Assembly: GCA_012295275.1 (NCBI GenBank)
Contig: CM022677.1
Span: forward strand, 10,800,021 to 10,864,020
Length of the DNA: 64,000 nucleotides
Reading direction: 5' to 3'
Source: Chrysomallon squamiferum
Lineage: Eukaryota > Mollusca > Gastropoda > Neomphalida > Peltospiridae
Made by a program: the position numbers and the translations under genes. Position 1 is the first letter of the stretch. The number at the start of each line of letters is the position of its first letter. The notes below the pieces were generated by a model. The model saw nothing but the letters and a program-made list of their open reading frames with translations. It had not been told where the DNA came from and searched no databases. Positions 12,401 to 26,462 of the stretch are shown here, piece by piece.

Positions 12401-14882
12401 GAGTAAATGTCTGCTTCAAAGTGCTTCTTCTCCTGTTTAACATCTCCACACAACTGAGTAAATGTCTGCTTCAAAGTGCTTCTCCTGTTTAACATCTCCA
12501 CATAACTGAGTAAATGTCTGCTTCAAAGTGCTTCTCCTGTTTAACATCTCCACATAACTGAGTAAATGTCTGCTTCAAAGTGCTTCTCCTGTTTAACATC
12601 TCCACACTAACTGAGTAAATGTCTGCTTCAAAGTGCTTCTCCTGTTTAACATCTCCACACAACTGTAAATGTCTGCTTCAAAGTGCTTCTCCTGTTTAAC
12701 ATCTCCACATAACTGAGTAAATGTCTGCTTCAAAGTGCTTCTCCTGTTTAACATCTCCACATAACTGAGTAAATGTCTGCTTCAAAGTGCTTCTCCTGTT
12801 TAACATCTCCACATAACTGAGTAAATGTCTGCTTCAAAGTGCTTCTCCTGTTTAACATCTCCACATAACTGAGTAAATGTCTGCTTCAAAGTGCTTCTCC
12901 TGTTTAAATGTCTGCTTCAAAGTGCTTCTCCTGTTTAACATCTCCACATAACTGAGTAAATGTCTGCTTCAAAGTGTTCTTCTCCTGTTTAACATCTCCA
13001 CATAACTGAGTAAAATGTCTGCTCAAAAAGTGCTTCTCCTTTAACATCTCCACACAAGTAAATGTCTGCTTCAAAGTGCTTCTCCTGTTTAACATCTCCA
13101 CATAACTGAGTAAATGTCTGCTTCAAAGTGCTTCTCCTGTTTAACATCTCCACATAACTGAGTAAATGTCTGCTTCAAAGTGCTTCTCCTGTTTAACATC
13201 TCCACACAACTGAGTAAATGTCTGCTTCAAAGTGCTTCTTCTCCTGTTTAACATCTCCACATAACTGAGTAAATGTCTGCTTCAAAGTGCTTCTCCTGTT
13301 TAACATCTCCACACAACTGAGTAAATGTCTGCTTCAAAGTGCTTCTCCTGTTTAACATCTCCACACAACTGAGTAAATGTCTGCTTCAAAGTGCTTCTCC
13401 TGTTTAACATCTCCACACAACTGAGTAAATGTCTTCTCCTGTTTAACATCTCCACACAACTGAGTAAATGTCTGCTTCAAAGTGCTTCTCCTGTTTAACA
13501 TCTCCACATAACTGAGTAAATGTCTGCTTCAAAGTGCTTCTCCTGTTTAACATCTCCACACAACTGAGTAAATGTCTGCTTCAAAGTGCTTCTCCTGTTT
13601 AACATCTCCACACAACTGAGTAAATGTCTGCTTCAAAGTGCTTCTCCTGTTTAACATCTCCCTTTAACACAACCACACAAAGTAAATGTCTGCTTCAAAG
13701 TGCTTCTCCTGTTTAACATCTCCACACAACTGAGTAAATGTCTGCTTCAAAGTGCTTCTCCTGTTTAACATCTCCACACAACTGAGTAAATGTCTGCTTC
13801 AAAGTGCTTCTCCTGTTTAACATCTCCACATAACTGAGTAAATGTCTGCTTCAAAGTGCTTCTCCTGTTTAACATCTCCACATAACTGAGTAAATGTCTG
13901 CTTCAAAGTGCTTCTCCTGTTTAACATCTCCACATAACTGAGTAAATGTCTGCTTAAATGTCTTCTTCAAAGTGCTTCTCCTGTTTAACATCTCCTGTTT
14001 AACAACAACTGAGTAAATGTCTGCTTCAAAGTGCTTCTCCTGTTTAGATATCTCCACAACTGAGTAAATGTCTGCTTCAAAGTGCTTCTCCTGTTTAACA
14101 TCTCCACACAACTGAGTAAATGTCTGCTTCAAAGTGCTTCTCCTGTTTAACATCTCCACACAACTGAGTAAATGTCTGCTTCAAAGTGCTTCTCCTGTTT
14201 AACATCTCCACACAACTGAGTAAATGTCTGCTTCAAAGTGCTTCTCCTGTTTAACATCTCCACACAACTGAGTAAATGTCTGCTTCAAAGTGCTTCTCCT
14301 GTTTAACATCTCCACACAACTGAGTAAATGTCTGCTTCAAAGTGCTTCTCCTGTTTAACATCTCCACACAACTGAGTAAATGTCTGCTTCAAAGTGCTTC
14401 TCCTGTTTAACATCTCCACATCAAAGTGCTTCTCCTGTTTGAGTAAATGTCTGCTTCAAAGTGCTTCTCCTGTTTAACATCTCCACATAACTGAGTAAAT
14501 GTCTGCTTCAAAGTGCTTCTCCTGTTTAACATCTCCACATAACTGAGTAAATGTCTGCTTCAAAGTGCTTCTCCTGTTTAACATCTCCACACAACTGAGT
14601 AAATGTCTGCTTCAAAGTGCTTCTCCTGTTTAACATCTCCACATAACTGAGTAAATGTCTCTGCTTCAAAGCTTCTCCTGTTTAACATCTCCACATAACT
14701 GAGTAAATGTCTGCTTCAAAGTGCTTCTCTTCTTTAACATCTCCACACAACTGAGTAAATGTCTGCTTCAAAGTGCTTCTCCTGTTTAACATCTCCACAT
14801 AACTGAGTAAATGTCTGCTTCAAAGTGCTTCTCCTGTTTAACATCTCCACATAACTGAGTAAATGTCTGCTTCAAAGTGCTT

Positions 14883-14935
14883 CTCTATTTAACATTTCCA
14901 CACAACTTCGTAAATGTCTTCTCCTGTTTAACATT
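14883..14935 (+). repeat. short variant satellite unit (marker unit 2)
   Basis: Same CTATTTAACATTTCCACACA / ACTTCGTAAATGTC variant as at 9,388, here followed by a disrupted unit (ACATTCAAAGTGC). Confidence 0.8.
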
Positions 14936-17900
14936 CAAAGTGCTTCTCCTGTTTAACATCTCCACACAACTGAGTAAATGTCTGCTTCAAAAAGTGCTTC
15001 TCCTGTTTAACATCTCCACACAACTGAGTAAATGTCTGCTTCAAAGTGCTTCTCCTGTTTAACATCTCCACACAACTGAGTAAATGTCTGCTTCAAAGTG
15101 CTTCTCCTGTTTAACATCTCCACACAACTGAGTAAATGTCTGCTTCAAAGTGCTTCTCCTGTTTAACATCTCCACACAACTGAGTAAATGTCTGCTTCAA
15201 AGTGCTTCTCCTGTTTAACATCTCCACATAACTGAGTAAATGTCTGCTTCAAAGTGCTTCTCCTGTTTAACATCTCCACACAACTGAGTAAATGTCTGCT
15301 TCAAAGTGCTTCTCCTGTTTAACATCTCCACACAACTGTAAATGTCTGCTTCAAAGTGTGCTTCTCCTGTTTAACATCTCCACACAAGTAAATGTCTGCT
15401 TCAAAAAGTGCTTCTCCTGTTTAACATCTCCACATAACTGAGTAAATGTCTGCTTCAAAGTGCTTCTCCTGTTTAACATCTCCACACAACTGAGTAAAAT
15501 GTCTGCTTCAAAGTGTCTGCTTTCTCCTGTTTAACATCTCCACACAACTGCGTAAATGTCTGCTTCAAAGTGCTTCTCCTGTTTAACATCTCCACACAAC
15601 TGAGTAAATGTCTGCTTCAAAGTGCTTCTCCTGTTTAACATCTCCACACAACTGAGTAAATGTCTGCTTCAAAGTGCTTCTCCTGTTTAACATCTCCACA
15701 CAACTGAGTAAATGTCTGCTTCAAAGTGCTTCTCCTGTTTAACATCTCCACATAACTGAGTAAATGTCTGCTTCAAAGTGCTTCTCCTGTTTAACATCTC
15801 CACACAACTGAGTAAATGTCTGCTTCAAAGTGCTTCTCCTGTTTAACATCTCCACATAACTGAGTAAATGTCTGCTTCAAAGTGCTTCTCCTGTTTAACA
15901 TCTCCACACAACTGAGTAAATGTCTGCTTCAAAGTGCTTCTCCTGTTTAACATCTCCACACAACTGAGTAAATGTCTGCTTCAAAGTGCTTCTCCTGTTT
16001 AACATCTCCACACAACTGAGTAAATGTCTGCTTCAAAGTGCTTCTCCTGTTTAACATCTCCACATAACTGAGTAAATGTCTGCTTCAAAGTGCTTCTCCT
16101 GTTTAACATCTCCACACAACTGAGTAAATGTCTCCTGTTTAACTTCAAAGTGTCTTTTCTCCTGTTTTTAACACATCTCACACAACTGAGTAAATGTCTG
16201 CTTCAAAGTGCTTCTCCTGTTTAACATCTCCACACAACTGAGTAAATGTCTGCTTCAAAGTGCTTCTCCTGTTTAACATCTCCACATAACTGAGTAAATG
16301 TCTGCTTCAAAGTGCTTCTCCTGTTTAACATCTCCACACAACTGCGTAAATGTCTGCTTCAAAGTGCTTCTCCTGTTTTTAACATCTCCACACAACTGAG
16401 TAAATGTCTGCTTCAAAGTGCTTCTCCTGTTTAACATCTCCACACAACTGAGTAAATGTCTGCTTCAAAGTGCTTCTCCTGTTTAACATCTCCACACAAC
16501 TGAGTAAATGTCTGCTTCAAAGTGCTTCTCCTGTTTAACATCTCCACATAACTGAGTAAATGTCTCCTTCAAAGTGCTTCTCCTGTTTAAATCTCCACAC
16601 AACTTCTCCTGTTTAACATCTCCACACAACTGAGTAAATGTCTGCTTCAAAGTGCTTCTCCTGTTTAACATCTCCACACAACTGAGTAAATGTCTGCTTC
16701 AAAGTGCTTCTCCTGTTTAACATCTCCACACAACTGAGTAAATGTCTGCTTCAAAGTGCTTCTCCTGTTTAACATCTCCACATAACTGAGTAAATGTCTG
16801 CTTCAAAGTGCTTCTCCTGTTTAACATCTCCACATAACTGAGTAAATGTCTGCTTCAAAAAGTGCTTCTCCTGTTTAACATCTCCACACAACTGAGTAAA
16901 TGTCTGCTTCAAAGTGCTTCTCCTGTTTAACATCTCCACACAACTGAGTAAATGTCTGCTTCAAAGTGCTTCTCCTGTTTAACATCTCCACACAACTGAG
17001 TAAATGTCTGCTTCAAAGTGCTTCTCCTGTTTAACATCTCCACACAACTGAGTAAATGTCTGCTTCAAAGTGCTTCTCCTGTTTAACATCTCCACATAAC
17101 TGAGTAAATGTCTGCTTCAAAGTGCTTCTCCTGTTTAACATCTCCACACAACTGAGTAAATGTCTGCTTCAAAGTGCTTCTCCTGTTTAACATCTCCACA
17201 CAACTGAGTAAATGTCTGCTTCAAAGTGCTTCTCCTGTTTAACATCTTCACACAACCGTAAATGTCTGCTTCAAAGTGCTTCTCCTGTTTAACATCTCCA
17301 CATAACTGAGTAAATGTCTGCTTCAAAGTGCTTCTCCTGTTTAACATCTCCACACAACTGAGTAAATGTCTGCTTCAAAGTGCTTCTCCTGTTTAACATC
17401 TCCACACAACTGAGTAAATGTCTGCTTCAAAGTGCTTCTCCTGTTTAACATCTCCACACAACTGAGTAAATGTCTGCTTCAAAGTGCTTCTCCTGTTTAA
17501 CATCTCCACACAACTGAGTAAATGTCTGCTTCAAAGTGCTTCTCCTGTTTAACATCTCCACATAACTGAGTAAAAATGTCTGCTTCAAAGTGTGCTTCTC
17601 CTGTTTAACATCTCCACATAACTGAGTAAATGTCTGCTTCAAAAGTGCTTCTCCTGTTTAACATCTCCACATAACTGAGTAAATGTCTGCTTCAAAGTGC
17701 TTCTCCTGTTTAACATCTCCACACAACTGAGTAAAAATGTCTGCTTCAAAGTGCTTCTCCTGTTTAACATCTCCACATAACTGAGTAAATGTCTGCTTCA
17801 AAGTGCTTCTCCTGTTTAACATCTCCACATAACTGAGTAAATGTCTGCTTCAAAGTGCTTCTCCTGTTTAACATCTCCACATAACTGAGTAAATGTCTGC

Positions 17901-20900
17901 TTCAAAGTGCTTCTCCTGTTTAACATCTCCACACAACTGAGTAAATGTCTGCTTCAAAGTGCTTCTCCTGTTTTAACATTCCACAAACTGTTAAATGTCT
18001 GCTTCAAGTGCTGCTTCTCTGTTTACATCTCCACATAACTGAGTAAATGTCTGCTTCAAAGTGCTTCTCCTGTTTAACATCTCCACACAACTGAGTAAAT
18101 GTCTGCTTCAAAGTGCTTCTCCTGTTTAACATCTCCACATAACTGAGTAAATGTCTGCTTCAAAGTGCTTCTCCTGTTTAACATCTCCACACAACTGAGT
18201 AAATGTCTGCTTCAAAGTGCTTCTCCTGTTTAACATCTCCACATAACTGAGTAAATGTCTGCTTCAAAGTGCTTCTCCTGTTTAACATCTCCACATAACT
18301 GTAAATGTCTGCTTCAAAGTAAACATCTCCACACAACTGAGTAAATGTCTGCTTCTCTTTCCTGTTTAACATCTCCACACAACTGAGTAAATGTCTGCTT
18401 CAAAGTGCTTCTCCTGTTTAACATCTCCACATAACTGAGTAAAATGTCTGCTTCAAAGTGCTTCTCCTGTTTAACATCTCCACACAACTGAGTAAATGTC
18501 TGCTCAAAGTGCTTCTCCTGTTTAACATCTCCTGTTTAACATCTCCACATCTCCAACTGAGTAAATGTCTGCTTCAAAGTGCTTCTCCTGTTTTAACATC
18601 TCCACACAACTGAGTAAATGTCTGCTTCAAAGTGCTTCTCCTGTTTAACATCTCCACATAACTGAGTAAATGTCTGCTTCAAAGTGCTTCTCCTGTTTAA
18701 CATCTCCACACAACTGAGTAAATGTCTGCTTCAAAGTGCTTCTCCTGTTTAACATCTCCACACAACTGAGTAAATGTCTGCTTCAAAGTGCTTCTCCTGT
18801 TTAACATCTCCACACAACTGAGTAAATGTCTCTGCTTCAAAGTGCTTCTCCTGTTTAACATCTCCACACAACTGAGTAAAATGTCTGCTTCAAAGTGCTT
18901 CTCCTGTTTAACATCTCCACACAACTGAGTAAATGTCTGCTTCAAAACTCTCCTGTTTAAATGTCCACTTCAAAGTGCTTCTCCTTCTCCTGTTTAACAT
19001 CTCCACACAACTGAGTAAATGTCTGCTTCAAAGTGCTTCTCCTGTTTAACATCTCCACACAACTGTAAAAATGTCTGCTTCAAAGTGCTTCTCCTGTTTA
19101 ACATCTCCACATAACTGAGTAAATGTCTGCTTCAAAGTGCTTCTCCTGTTTAACATCTCCACACAACTGAGTAAATGTCTGCTTCAAAGTGCTTCTCCTG
19201 TTTAACATCTCCACACAACTGAGTAAATGTCTGCTTCAAAGTGCTTCTCCTGTTTAACATCTCCACACAACTGAGTAAATGTCTGCTTCAAAGTGCTTCT
19301 CCTGTTTAACATCTCCACATAACTGAGTAAATGTCTGCTTCAAAGTGCTTCTCCTGTTTAACATCTCCACACAACTGAGTAAAAATGTCTCTTCAAAGTG
19401 CTTCTCCTGTTTAACATCTCCACATAACTGAGTAAATGTCTGCTTCAAAGTGCTTCTCCTGTTTAACATCTCCACACAACTGAGTAAATGTCTGCTTCAA
19501 AGTGCTTCTCCTGTTTAACATCTCCACACAACTGAGTAAATGTCTGCTTCAAAGTGCTTCTCCTGTTTAACATCTCCACACAAAGTAAATGTCTGCTTCA
19601 AAAGTGCTTCTCCTGTTTAACATCTCCACACAACTGAGTAAATGTCTGCTTCAAAGTGCTTCTCCTGTTTAACATCTCCACATAACTGAGTAAATGTCTG
19701 CTTCAAAGTGCTTTCTCCTGTTTAACATCTCCACACAACTGAGTAAATGTCTGCTTCAAAGTGCTTCTCCTGTTTAACATCTCCACACAACTGAGTAAAT
19801 GTCTGCTTCAAAGAGCTTCTCCTGTTTAACATCTCCACACAACTGAGTAAATGTCTGCTTCAAAGTGCTTCTCCTGTTTAACATCTCCACACAACTGAGT
19901 AAATGTCTGCTTCAAAGTGCTTCTCCTGTTTAACATCTCCACATAACTGAGTAAATGTCTGCTTCAAAGTGCTTCTCCTGTTTAACATCTCCACATAACT
20001 GAGTAAATGTCTGCTTCAAAGTGCTTCTCCTGTTTAACATCTCCACATAACTGAGTAAATGTCTGCTTCAAAGTGCTTCTCCTGTTTAACATCTCCACAC
20101 AACTGAGTAAATGTCTGCTTCAAAGTGCTTCTCCTGTTTAACATCTCCACATAACACAGTAAACTGAGTAAATGCTTCTCTATTCTACTTCACAACTTCG
20201 TAAATGTCTTCTCCTGTTTAACATCTCCACATAACAGTAAATGTCTGCTTCAAAGTGCTTCTCCTGTTTAACATCTCCACATAACTGAGTAAATGTCTGC
20301 TTCAAAGTGCTTCTCCTGTTTAACATCTCCACATAACTGAGTAAATGTCTGCTTCAAAGTGCTTCTCCTGTTTAACATCTCCACACAACTGAGTAAATGT
20401 CTGCTTCAAAGTGCTTCTCCTGTTTAACATCTCCACACAACTGAGTAAATGTCTGCTTCAAAGTGCTTCTCCTGTTTAACATCTCCACATAACTGAGTAA
20501 ATGTCTGCTTCAAAGTGCTTCTCCTGTTTAACATCTCCACACAACTGCGTAAATGTCTTCTCCTGTTTAACATCTCCACATAACAGTAAATGTCTGCTTC
20601 AAAGTGCTTCTCCTGTTTAACATCTCCACACAACTGAGTAAATGTCTGCTTCAAAGTGCTTCTCCTGTTTAACATCTCCACATAACTGAGTAAATGTCTG
20701 CTTCAAAGTGCTTCTCCTGTTTAACATCTCCACACAACTGAGTAAATGTCTGCTTCAAAGTGCTTCTCCTGTTTAACATCTCCACACAACTGAGTAAATG
20801 TCTGCTTCAAAGTGCTTCTCCTGTTTAACATCTCCACACAACTGAGTAAATGTCTGCTTCAAAGTGCTTCTCCTGTTTAACATCTCCACACAACTGAGTA

Positions 20901-21946
20901 AATGTCTGCTTCAAAAGCTTGCTTCTCCTGTTTAACATCTCCACACAACTAAAGTAAATGTCTGCTTCAAAGTGCTTCTCCTGTTTAACATCTCCACATA
21001 ACTGAGTAAATGTCTGCTTCAAAGTGCTGCTTCTCCTGTTTAACATCTCCACACAACTGAGTAAATGTCTGCTTCAAAGTGCTTCTCCTGTTTAACATCT
21101 CCACACAACTGAGTAAATGTCTCTCAAAAGTGCTTCTCTCTGTTTTTAACATCTCCACACAACTAAAGTAAATGTCTGCTTCAAAAAGTGCTTCTCCTGT
21201 TTAACATCTCCACACAACTGAGTAAATGTCTGCTTCAAAGTGCTTCTCCTGTTTAACATCTCCACATAACTGAGTAAATGTCTGCTTCAAAGTGCTTCTC
21301 CTGTTTAACATCTCCACATAACAGTAAATGTCTGCTTCAAAGTGCTTCTCCTGTTTAACATCTCCACACAACTGAGTAAATGTCTGCTTCAAAGTGCTTC
21401 TCCTGTTTAACATCTCCACACAACTGAGTAAATGTCTGCTTCAAAGTGCTTCTCCTGTTTAACATCTCCACATAACTGCTAAAGTAAATGTCTGCTTCAA
21501 AGTGCTTCTCCTGTTTAACATCTCCACATAACTGAGTAAAATGTCTCCTGTTTCAAAGCTTCAAAGTGCTTCTCCTGTTTTTCTCCTTTTAACATCTCCA
21601 CACAACTGAGTAAATGTCTGCTTCAAAGTGCTTCTCCTGTTTAACATCTCCACATAACTGAGTAAATGTCTGCTTCAAAGTGCTTCTCCTCTTTAACATC
21701 TCCACACAACTGAGTAAATGTCTGCTTCAAAGTGCTTCTCCTGTTTAACATCTCCACACAACTGAGTAAATGTCTGCTTCAAAGTGCTTCTCCTGTTTAA
21801 CATCTCCACACAACTGAGTAAATGTCTGCTTCAAAGTGCTTCTCCTGTTTAACATCTCCACACAACTGAGTAAATGTCTGCTTCAAAGTGCTTCTCCTGT
21901 TTAACATCTCCACATAACTGAGTAAATGTCTGCTTCAAAGTGCTTC

Positions 21947-22013
21947 TCTATTTAACATTTCCACACAACTTCGTAAATGTCTTCTCCTGTTTAACATCTC
22001 CACATAACAGTAA
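21947..22013 (+). repeat. short variant satellite unit (marker unit 3)
   Basis: Same variant as at 9,388, followed by CATAACAGTAAATG exactly as at 9,442 and 25,606. This supports copying of a multi-unit block within the array. Confidence 0.8.
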
Positions 22014-25000
22014 ATGTCTGCTTCAAAGTGCTTCTCCTGTTTAACATCTCCACACAACTGAGTAAATGTCTGCTTCAAAGTGCTTCTCCTGTTTAACATC
22101 TCCACACAACTGAGTAAATGTCTGCTTCAAAGTGCTTCTCCTGTTTAACATCTCCACACAACTGAGTAAATGTCTGCTTCAAAGTGCTTCTCCTGTTTAA
22201 CATCTCCACACAACTGAGTAAATGTCTGCTTCAAAGTGCTTCTCCTGTTTAACATCTCCACACAACTGAGTAAATGTCTGCTTCAAAGTGCTTCTCCTGT
22301 TTAACATCTCCACACAACTGAGTAAATGTCTGCTTCAAAGTGCTTCTCCTGTTTAACATCTCCACACAACTGAGTAAATGTCTGCTTCAAAGTGCTTCTC
22401 CTGTTTAACATCTCCACATAACTGAGTAAATGTCTGCTTCAAAGTGCTTCTCCTGTTTAACATCTCCACATAACTGAGTAAATGTCTGCTTCAAAGTGCT
22501 TCTCCTGTTTAACATTTCCACACAACTTCGTAAATGTCTTCTCCTGTTTAACATCTCCACACAAGTGAGTAAATGTCTGCTTCAAAGTGCTTCTCCTGTT
22601 TAACATCTCCACATAACTGAGTAAATGTCTGCTTCAAAGTGCTTCTCCTGTTTAACATCTCCACAGAACTGAGTAAATGTCTGCTTCAAAGTGCTTCTCC
22701 TGTTTAACATCTCCACACAACTGAGTAAATGTCTGCTTCAAAGTGCTTCTCCTGTTTAACATCTCCACACAACTGAGTAAATGTCTGCTTCAAAGTGCTT
22801 CTCCTGTTTAACATCTCCACACAACTGAGTAAATGTCTGCTTCAAAGTGCTTCTCCTCTTTAACATCTCCACACATCTCCAAATGTCTGAGTAAATGTCT
22901 CCTTTGCTTCAAAGTGCTTCTCCTGTTTAACATCTCCACACAACTGAGTAAATGTCTGCTTCAAAGTGCTTCTCCTGTTTAACATCTCCACATAACTGAG
23001 TAAATGTCTGCTTCAAAGTGCTTCTCCTGTTTAACATCTCCACACAACTGAGTAAATGTCTGCTTCAAAGTGCTTCTCCTGTTTAACATCTCACACAAAC
23101 AGTAAATGTCTGCTTCAAAGTGCTTCTCCTGTTTAACATCTCCACACAACTGAGTAAATGTCTGCTTCAAAGTGCTTCTCCTGTTTAACATCTCCACATA
23201 ACTGAGTAAATGTCTGCTTCAAAGTGCTTCTCCTGTTTAACATCTCCACACAACTGAGTAAATGTCTGCTTCAAAGTGCTTCTCCTGTTTAACATCTCCA
23301 CATAACTGAGTAAATGTCTGCTTCAAAGTGCTTCTCCTGTTTAACATCTCCACACAACTGAGTAAATGTCTCTTGCTTCTCCTGTTTTCAAAGTAAATGT
23401 CTTCTCCTGTTTAACATCTCCACATAACAGTAAATGTCTGCTTCAAAGTGCTTCTCCTGTTTAACATCTCCACACAACTGAGTAAATGTCTGCTTCAAAG
23501 TGCTTCTCCTGTTTAACATCTCCACACATAACTGAGTAAATGTCTGCTTCAAAGTGCTTCTCCTGTTTAACATCTCCACATAACTGAGTAAATGTCTGCT
23601 TCAAACTGCTTCTCCTGTTTAACATCTCCACACAACTGAGTAAATGTCTGCTTCAAAGTGCTTCTCCTGTTTAACATCTCCACACAACTGAGTAAATGTC
23701 TGCTTCAAAGTGCTTCTCCTGTTTAACATCTCCACACAACTGAGTAAATGTCTGCTTCAAAGTGCTTTCTCCTGTTGAACATCTCCACATAACTGTAAAT
23801 GTCTGCTTCAAAGTGCTTCTCCTGTTTAACATCTCCACATAACTGAGTAAATGTCTGCTTCAAAGTGCTTCTCCTGTTTAACATCTCCACACAACTGAGT
23901 AAATGTCTGCTTCAAAGTGCTTCTCCTGTTTAACATCTCCACATAACTGAGTAAATGTCTGCTTCAAAGTGCTTTCTCCTGTTTAACATCTCCACACAAC
24001 TGAGTAAAATGTCTTCAAAGTGCTTCTCCTGTTTAACATCTGCTTCTCCTGTTTAACATCTCCACACAACTGAGTAAATGTCTGCTTCAAAAGTCCTGCT
24101 TCTTCTCCTGTTTAACATCTCCACACAACTGAGTAAATGTCTGCTTCAAAGTGCTTCTCCTGTTTAACATCTCCACACAACTGAGTAAATGTCTGCTTCA
24201 AAGTGCTTCAAAGTGCTTCTCCTGTTTAACATCTCCACACAACTGAGTAAATGTCTGCTTCAAAGTGCTTCTCCTGTTTAACATCTCCACACAATAACTG
24301 AGTAAATGTCTGCTTCAACTTCGTAAATGTCTTCTCCTGTTTAACATCTCCACACAACTGAGTAAATGTCTGCTTCAAAGTGCTTCTCCTGTTTAACATC
24401 TCCACACAACTGAGTAAATGTCTGCTTCAAAGTGCTTCTCCTGTTTAACATCTCCACATAACTGAGTAAATGTCTGCTTCAAAGTGCTTCTCCTGTTTAA
24501 CATCTCCACACAACTGAGTAAATGTCTGCTTCAAAGTGCTTCTCCTGTTTAACATCTCCACATAACTGAGTAAATGTCTGCTTCAAAGTGCTTCTCCTGT
24601 TTAACATCTCCACATAACTGAGTAAATGTCTGCTTCAAAGTGCTTCTCCTGTTTAACATCTCCACATAACTGAGTAAATGTCTGCTTCAAAGTGCTTCTC
24701 CTGTTTAACATCTCCACACAACTGAGTAAAATGTCTGCTTCAAAGTGCTTCTCCTGTTTAACATCTCCACATAACTGAGTAAATGTCTGCTTCAAAGTGC
24801 TTCTCCTGTTTAACATCTCCACATAACTGAGTAAATGTCTGCTTCAAAGTGCTTCTCCTGTTTAACATCTCCTGTTTAACATCTCCACACAACTCCTGTT
24901 TAACAGTAAATGTCTGCTTCAAAGTGCTTCTCCTGTTTAACATCTCCACACAACTGAGTAAATGTCTGCTTCAAAGTGCTTCTCCTGTTTAACATCTCCA

Positions 25001-25552
25001 CACAACTGAGTAAATGTCTGCTTCAAAGTGCTTCTCCTGTTTAACATCTCCACATAACTGAGTAAATGTGCTTCAAAGTGCTTCTCCTGTTTAACATCTC
25101 CACACAACTGAGTAAATGTCTGCTTCAAAGTGCTTCTCCTGTTTAACATCTCCACACAACTGAGTAAATGTCTGCTTCAAAGTGCTTCTCCTGTTTAACA
25201 TCTCCACACAACTGAGTAAATGTCTGCTTCAAAGTGCTTCTCCTGTTTAACATCTCCACACAACTGAGTAAATGTCTGCTTCAAAGTGCTTCTCCTGTTT
25301 AACATCTCCACATAACTGAGTAAATGTCTGCTTCAAAGTGCTTCTCCTGTTTAACATCTCCACATAACTGAGTAAATGTCTGCTTCAAAGTGCTTCTCCT
25401 GTTTAACATCTCCACATAACTGAGTAAATGTCTGCTTCAAAGTGCTTCTCCTGTTTAACATCTCCACATAACTGAGTAAATGTCTGCTTCAAAGTGCTTC
25501 TCCTGTTTAACATCTCCACATAACTGAGTAAATGTCTGCTTCAAAGTGCTTC

Positions 25553-25620
25553 TCTATTTAACATTTCCACACAACTTCGTAAATGTCTTCTCCTGTTTAA
25601 CATCTCCACATAACAGTAAA
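25553..25620 (+). repeat. short variant satellite unit (marker unit 4)
   Basis: Same variant and same following unit as at 21,947. Confidence 0.8.
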
Positions 25621-26262
25621 TGTCTGCTTCAAAGTGCTTCTCCTGTTTAACATCTCCACATAACTGAGTAAATGTCTGCTTCAAAGTGCTTCTCCTGTTT
25701 AACATCTCCACATAACTGAGTAAATGTCTGCTTCAAAGTGCTTCTCCTGTTTAACATCTCCACATAACTGTAAATGTCTGCTTCAAAGTGCTTCTCCTGT
25801 TTAACATCTCCACATAACTGAGTAAATGTCTGCTTCAAAGTGCTTCTCCTGTTTAACATCTCCACACAACTGAGTAAATGTCTGCTTCAAAGTGCTTCTC
25901 CTGTTTAACATCTCCACACAACTGAGTAAATGTCTGCTTCACAGTAAATGTCTGCTTCAAAGTGCTTCTCCTGTTTAACATCTCCACACAACTGAGTAAA
26001 TGTCTGCTTCAAAGTGCTTCTCCTGTTTAACATCTCCACACAACTGCGTAAATGTCTGCTTCAAAGTGCTTCTCCTGTTTAACATCTCCACACAACTGAG
26101 TAAATGTCTGCTTCAAAGTGCTTGTCCTGTTGAACATCTCCACATAACAGTAAATGTCTGCTTCAAAGTGCTTCTCTTGTTTAAAATCTCCACACAACTG
26201 CGTAAATGTCTGCTTCAAAGTGCTTCTCCTGTTTAACATCTCCACATAACTGAGTAGCACTA

Positions 26263-26462
26263 NNNNNNNNNNNNNNNNNNNNNNNNNNNNNNNNNNNNNN
26301 NNNNNNNNNNNNNNNNNNNNNNNNNNNNNNNNNNNNNNNNNNNNNNNNNNNNNNNNNNNNNNNNNNNNNNNNNNNNNNNNNNNNNNNNNNNNNNNNNNNN
26401 NNNNNNNNNNNNNNNNNNNNNNNNNNNNNNNNNNNNNNNNNNNNNNNNNNNNNNNNNNNNNN
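26263..26462. other. assembly gap (200 N)
   Basis: Exactly 200 N inside the satellite. Repeat units flank both sides, with a broken unit ending GAGTAGCACTA on the left and disordered units at 26,500-26,560 on the right. The round size suggests a placeholder, so the true array length is unknown. Confidence 0.97.
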
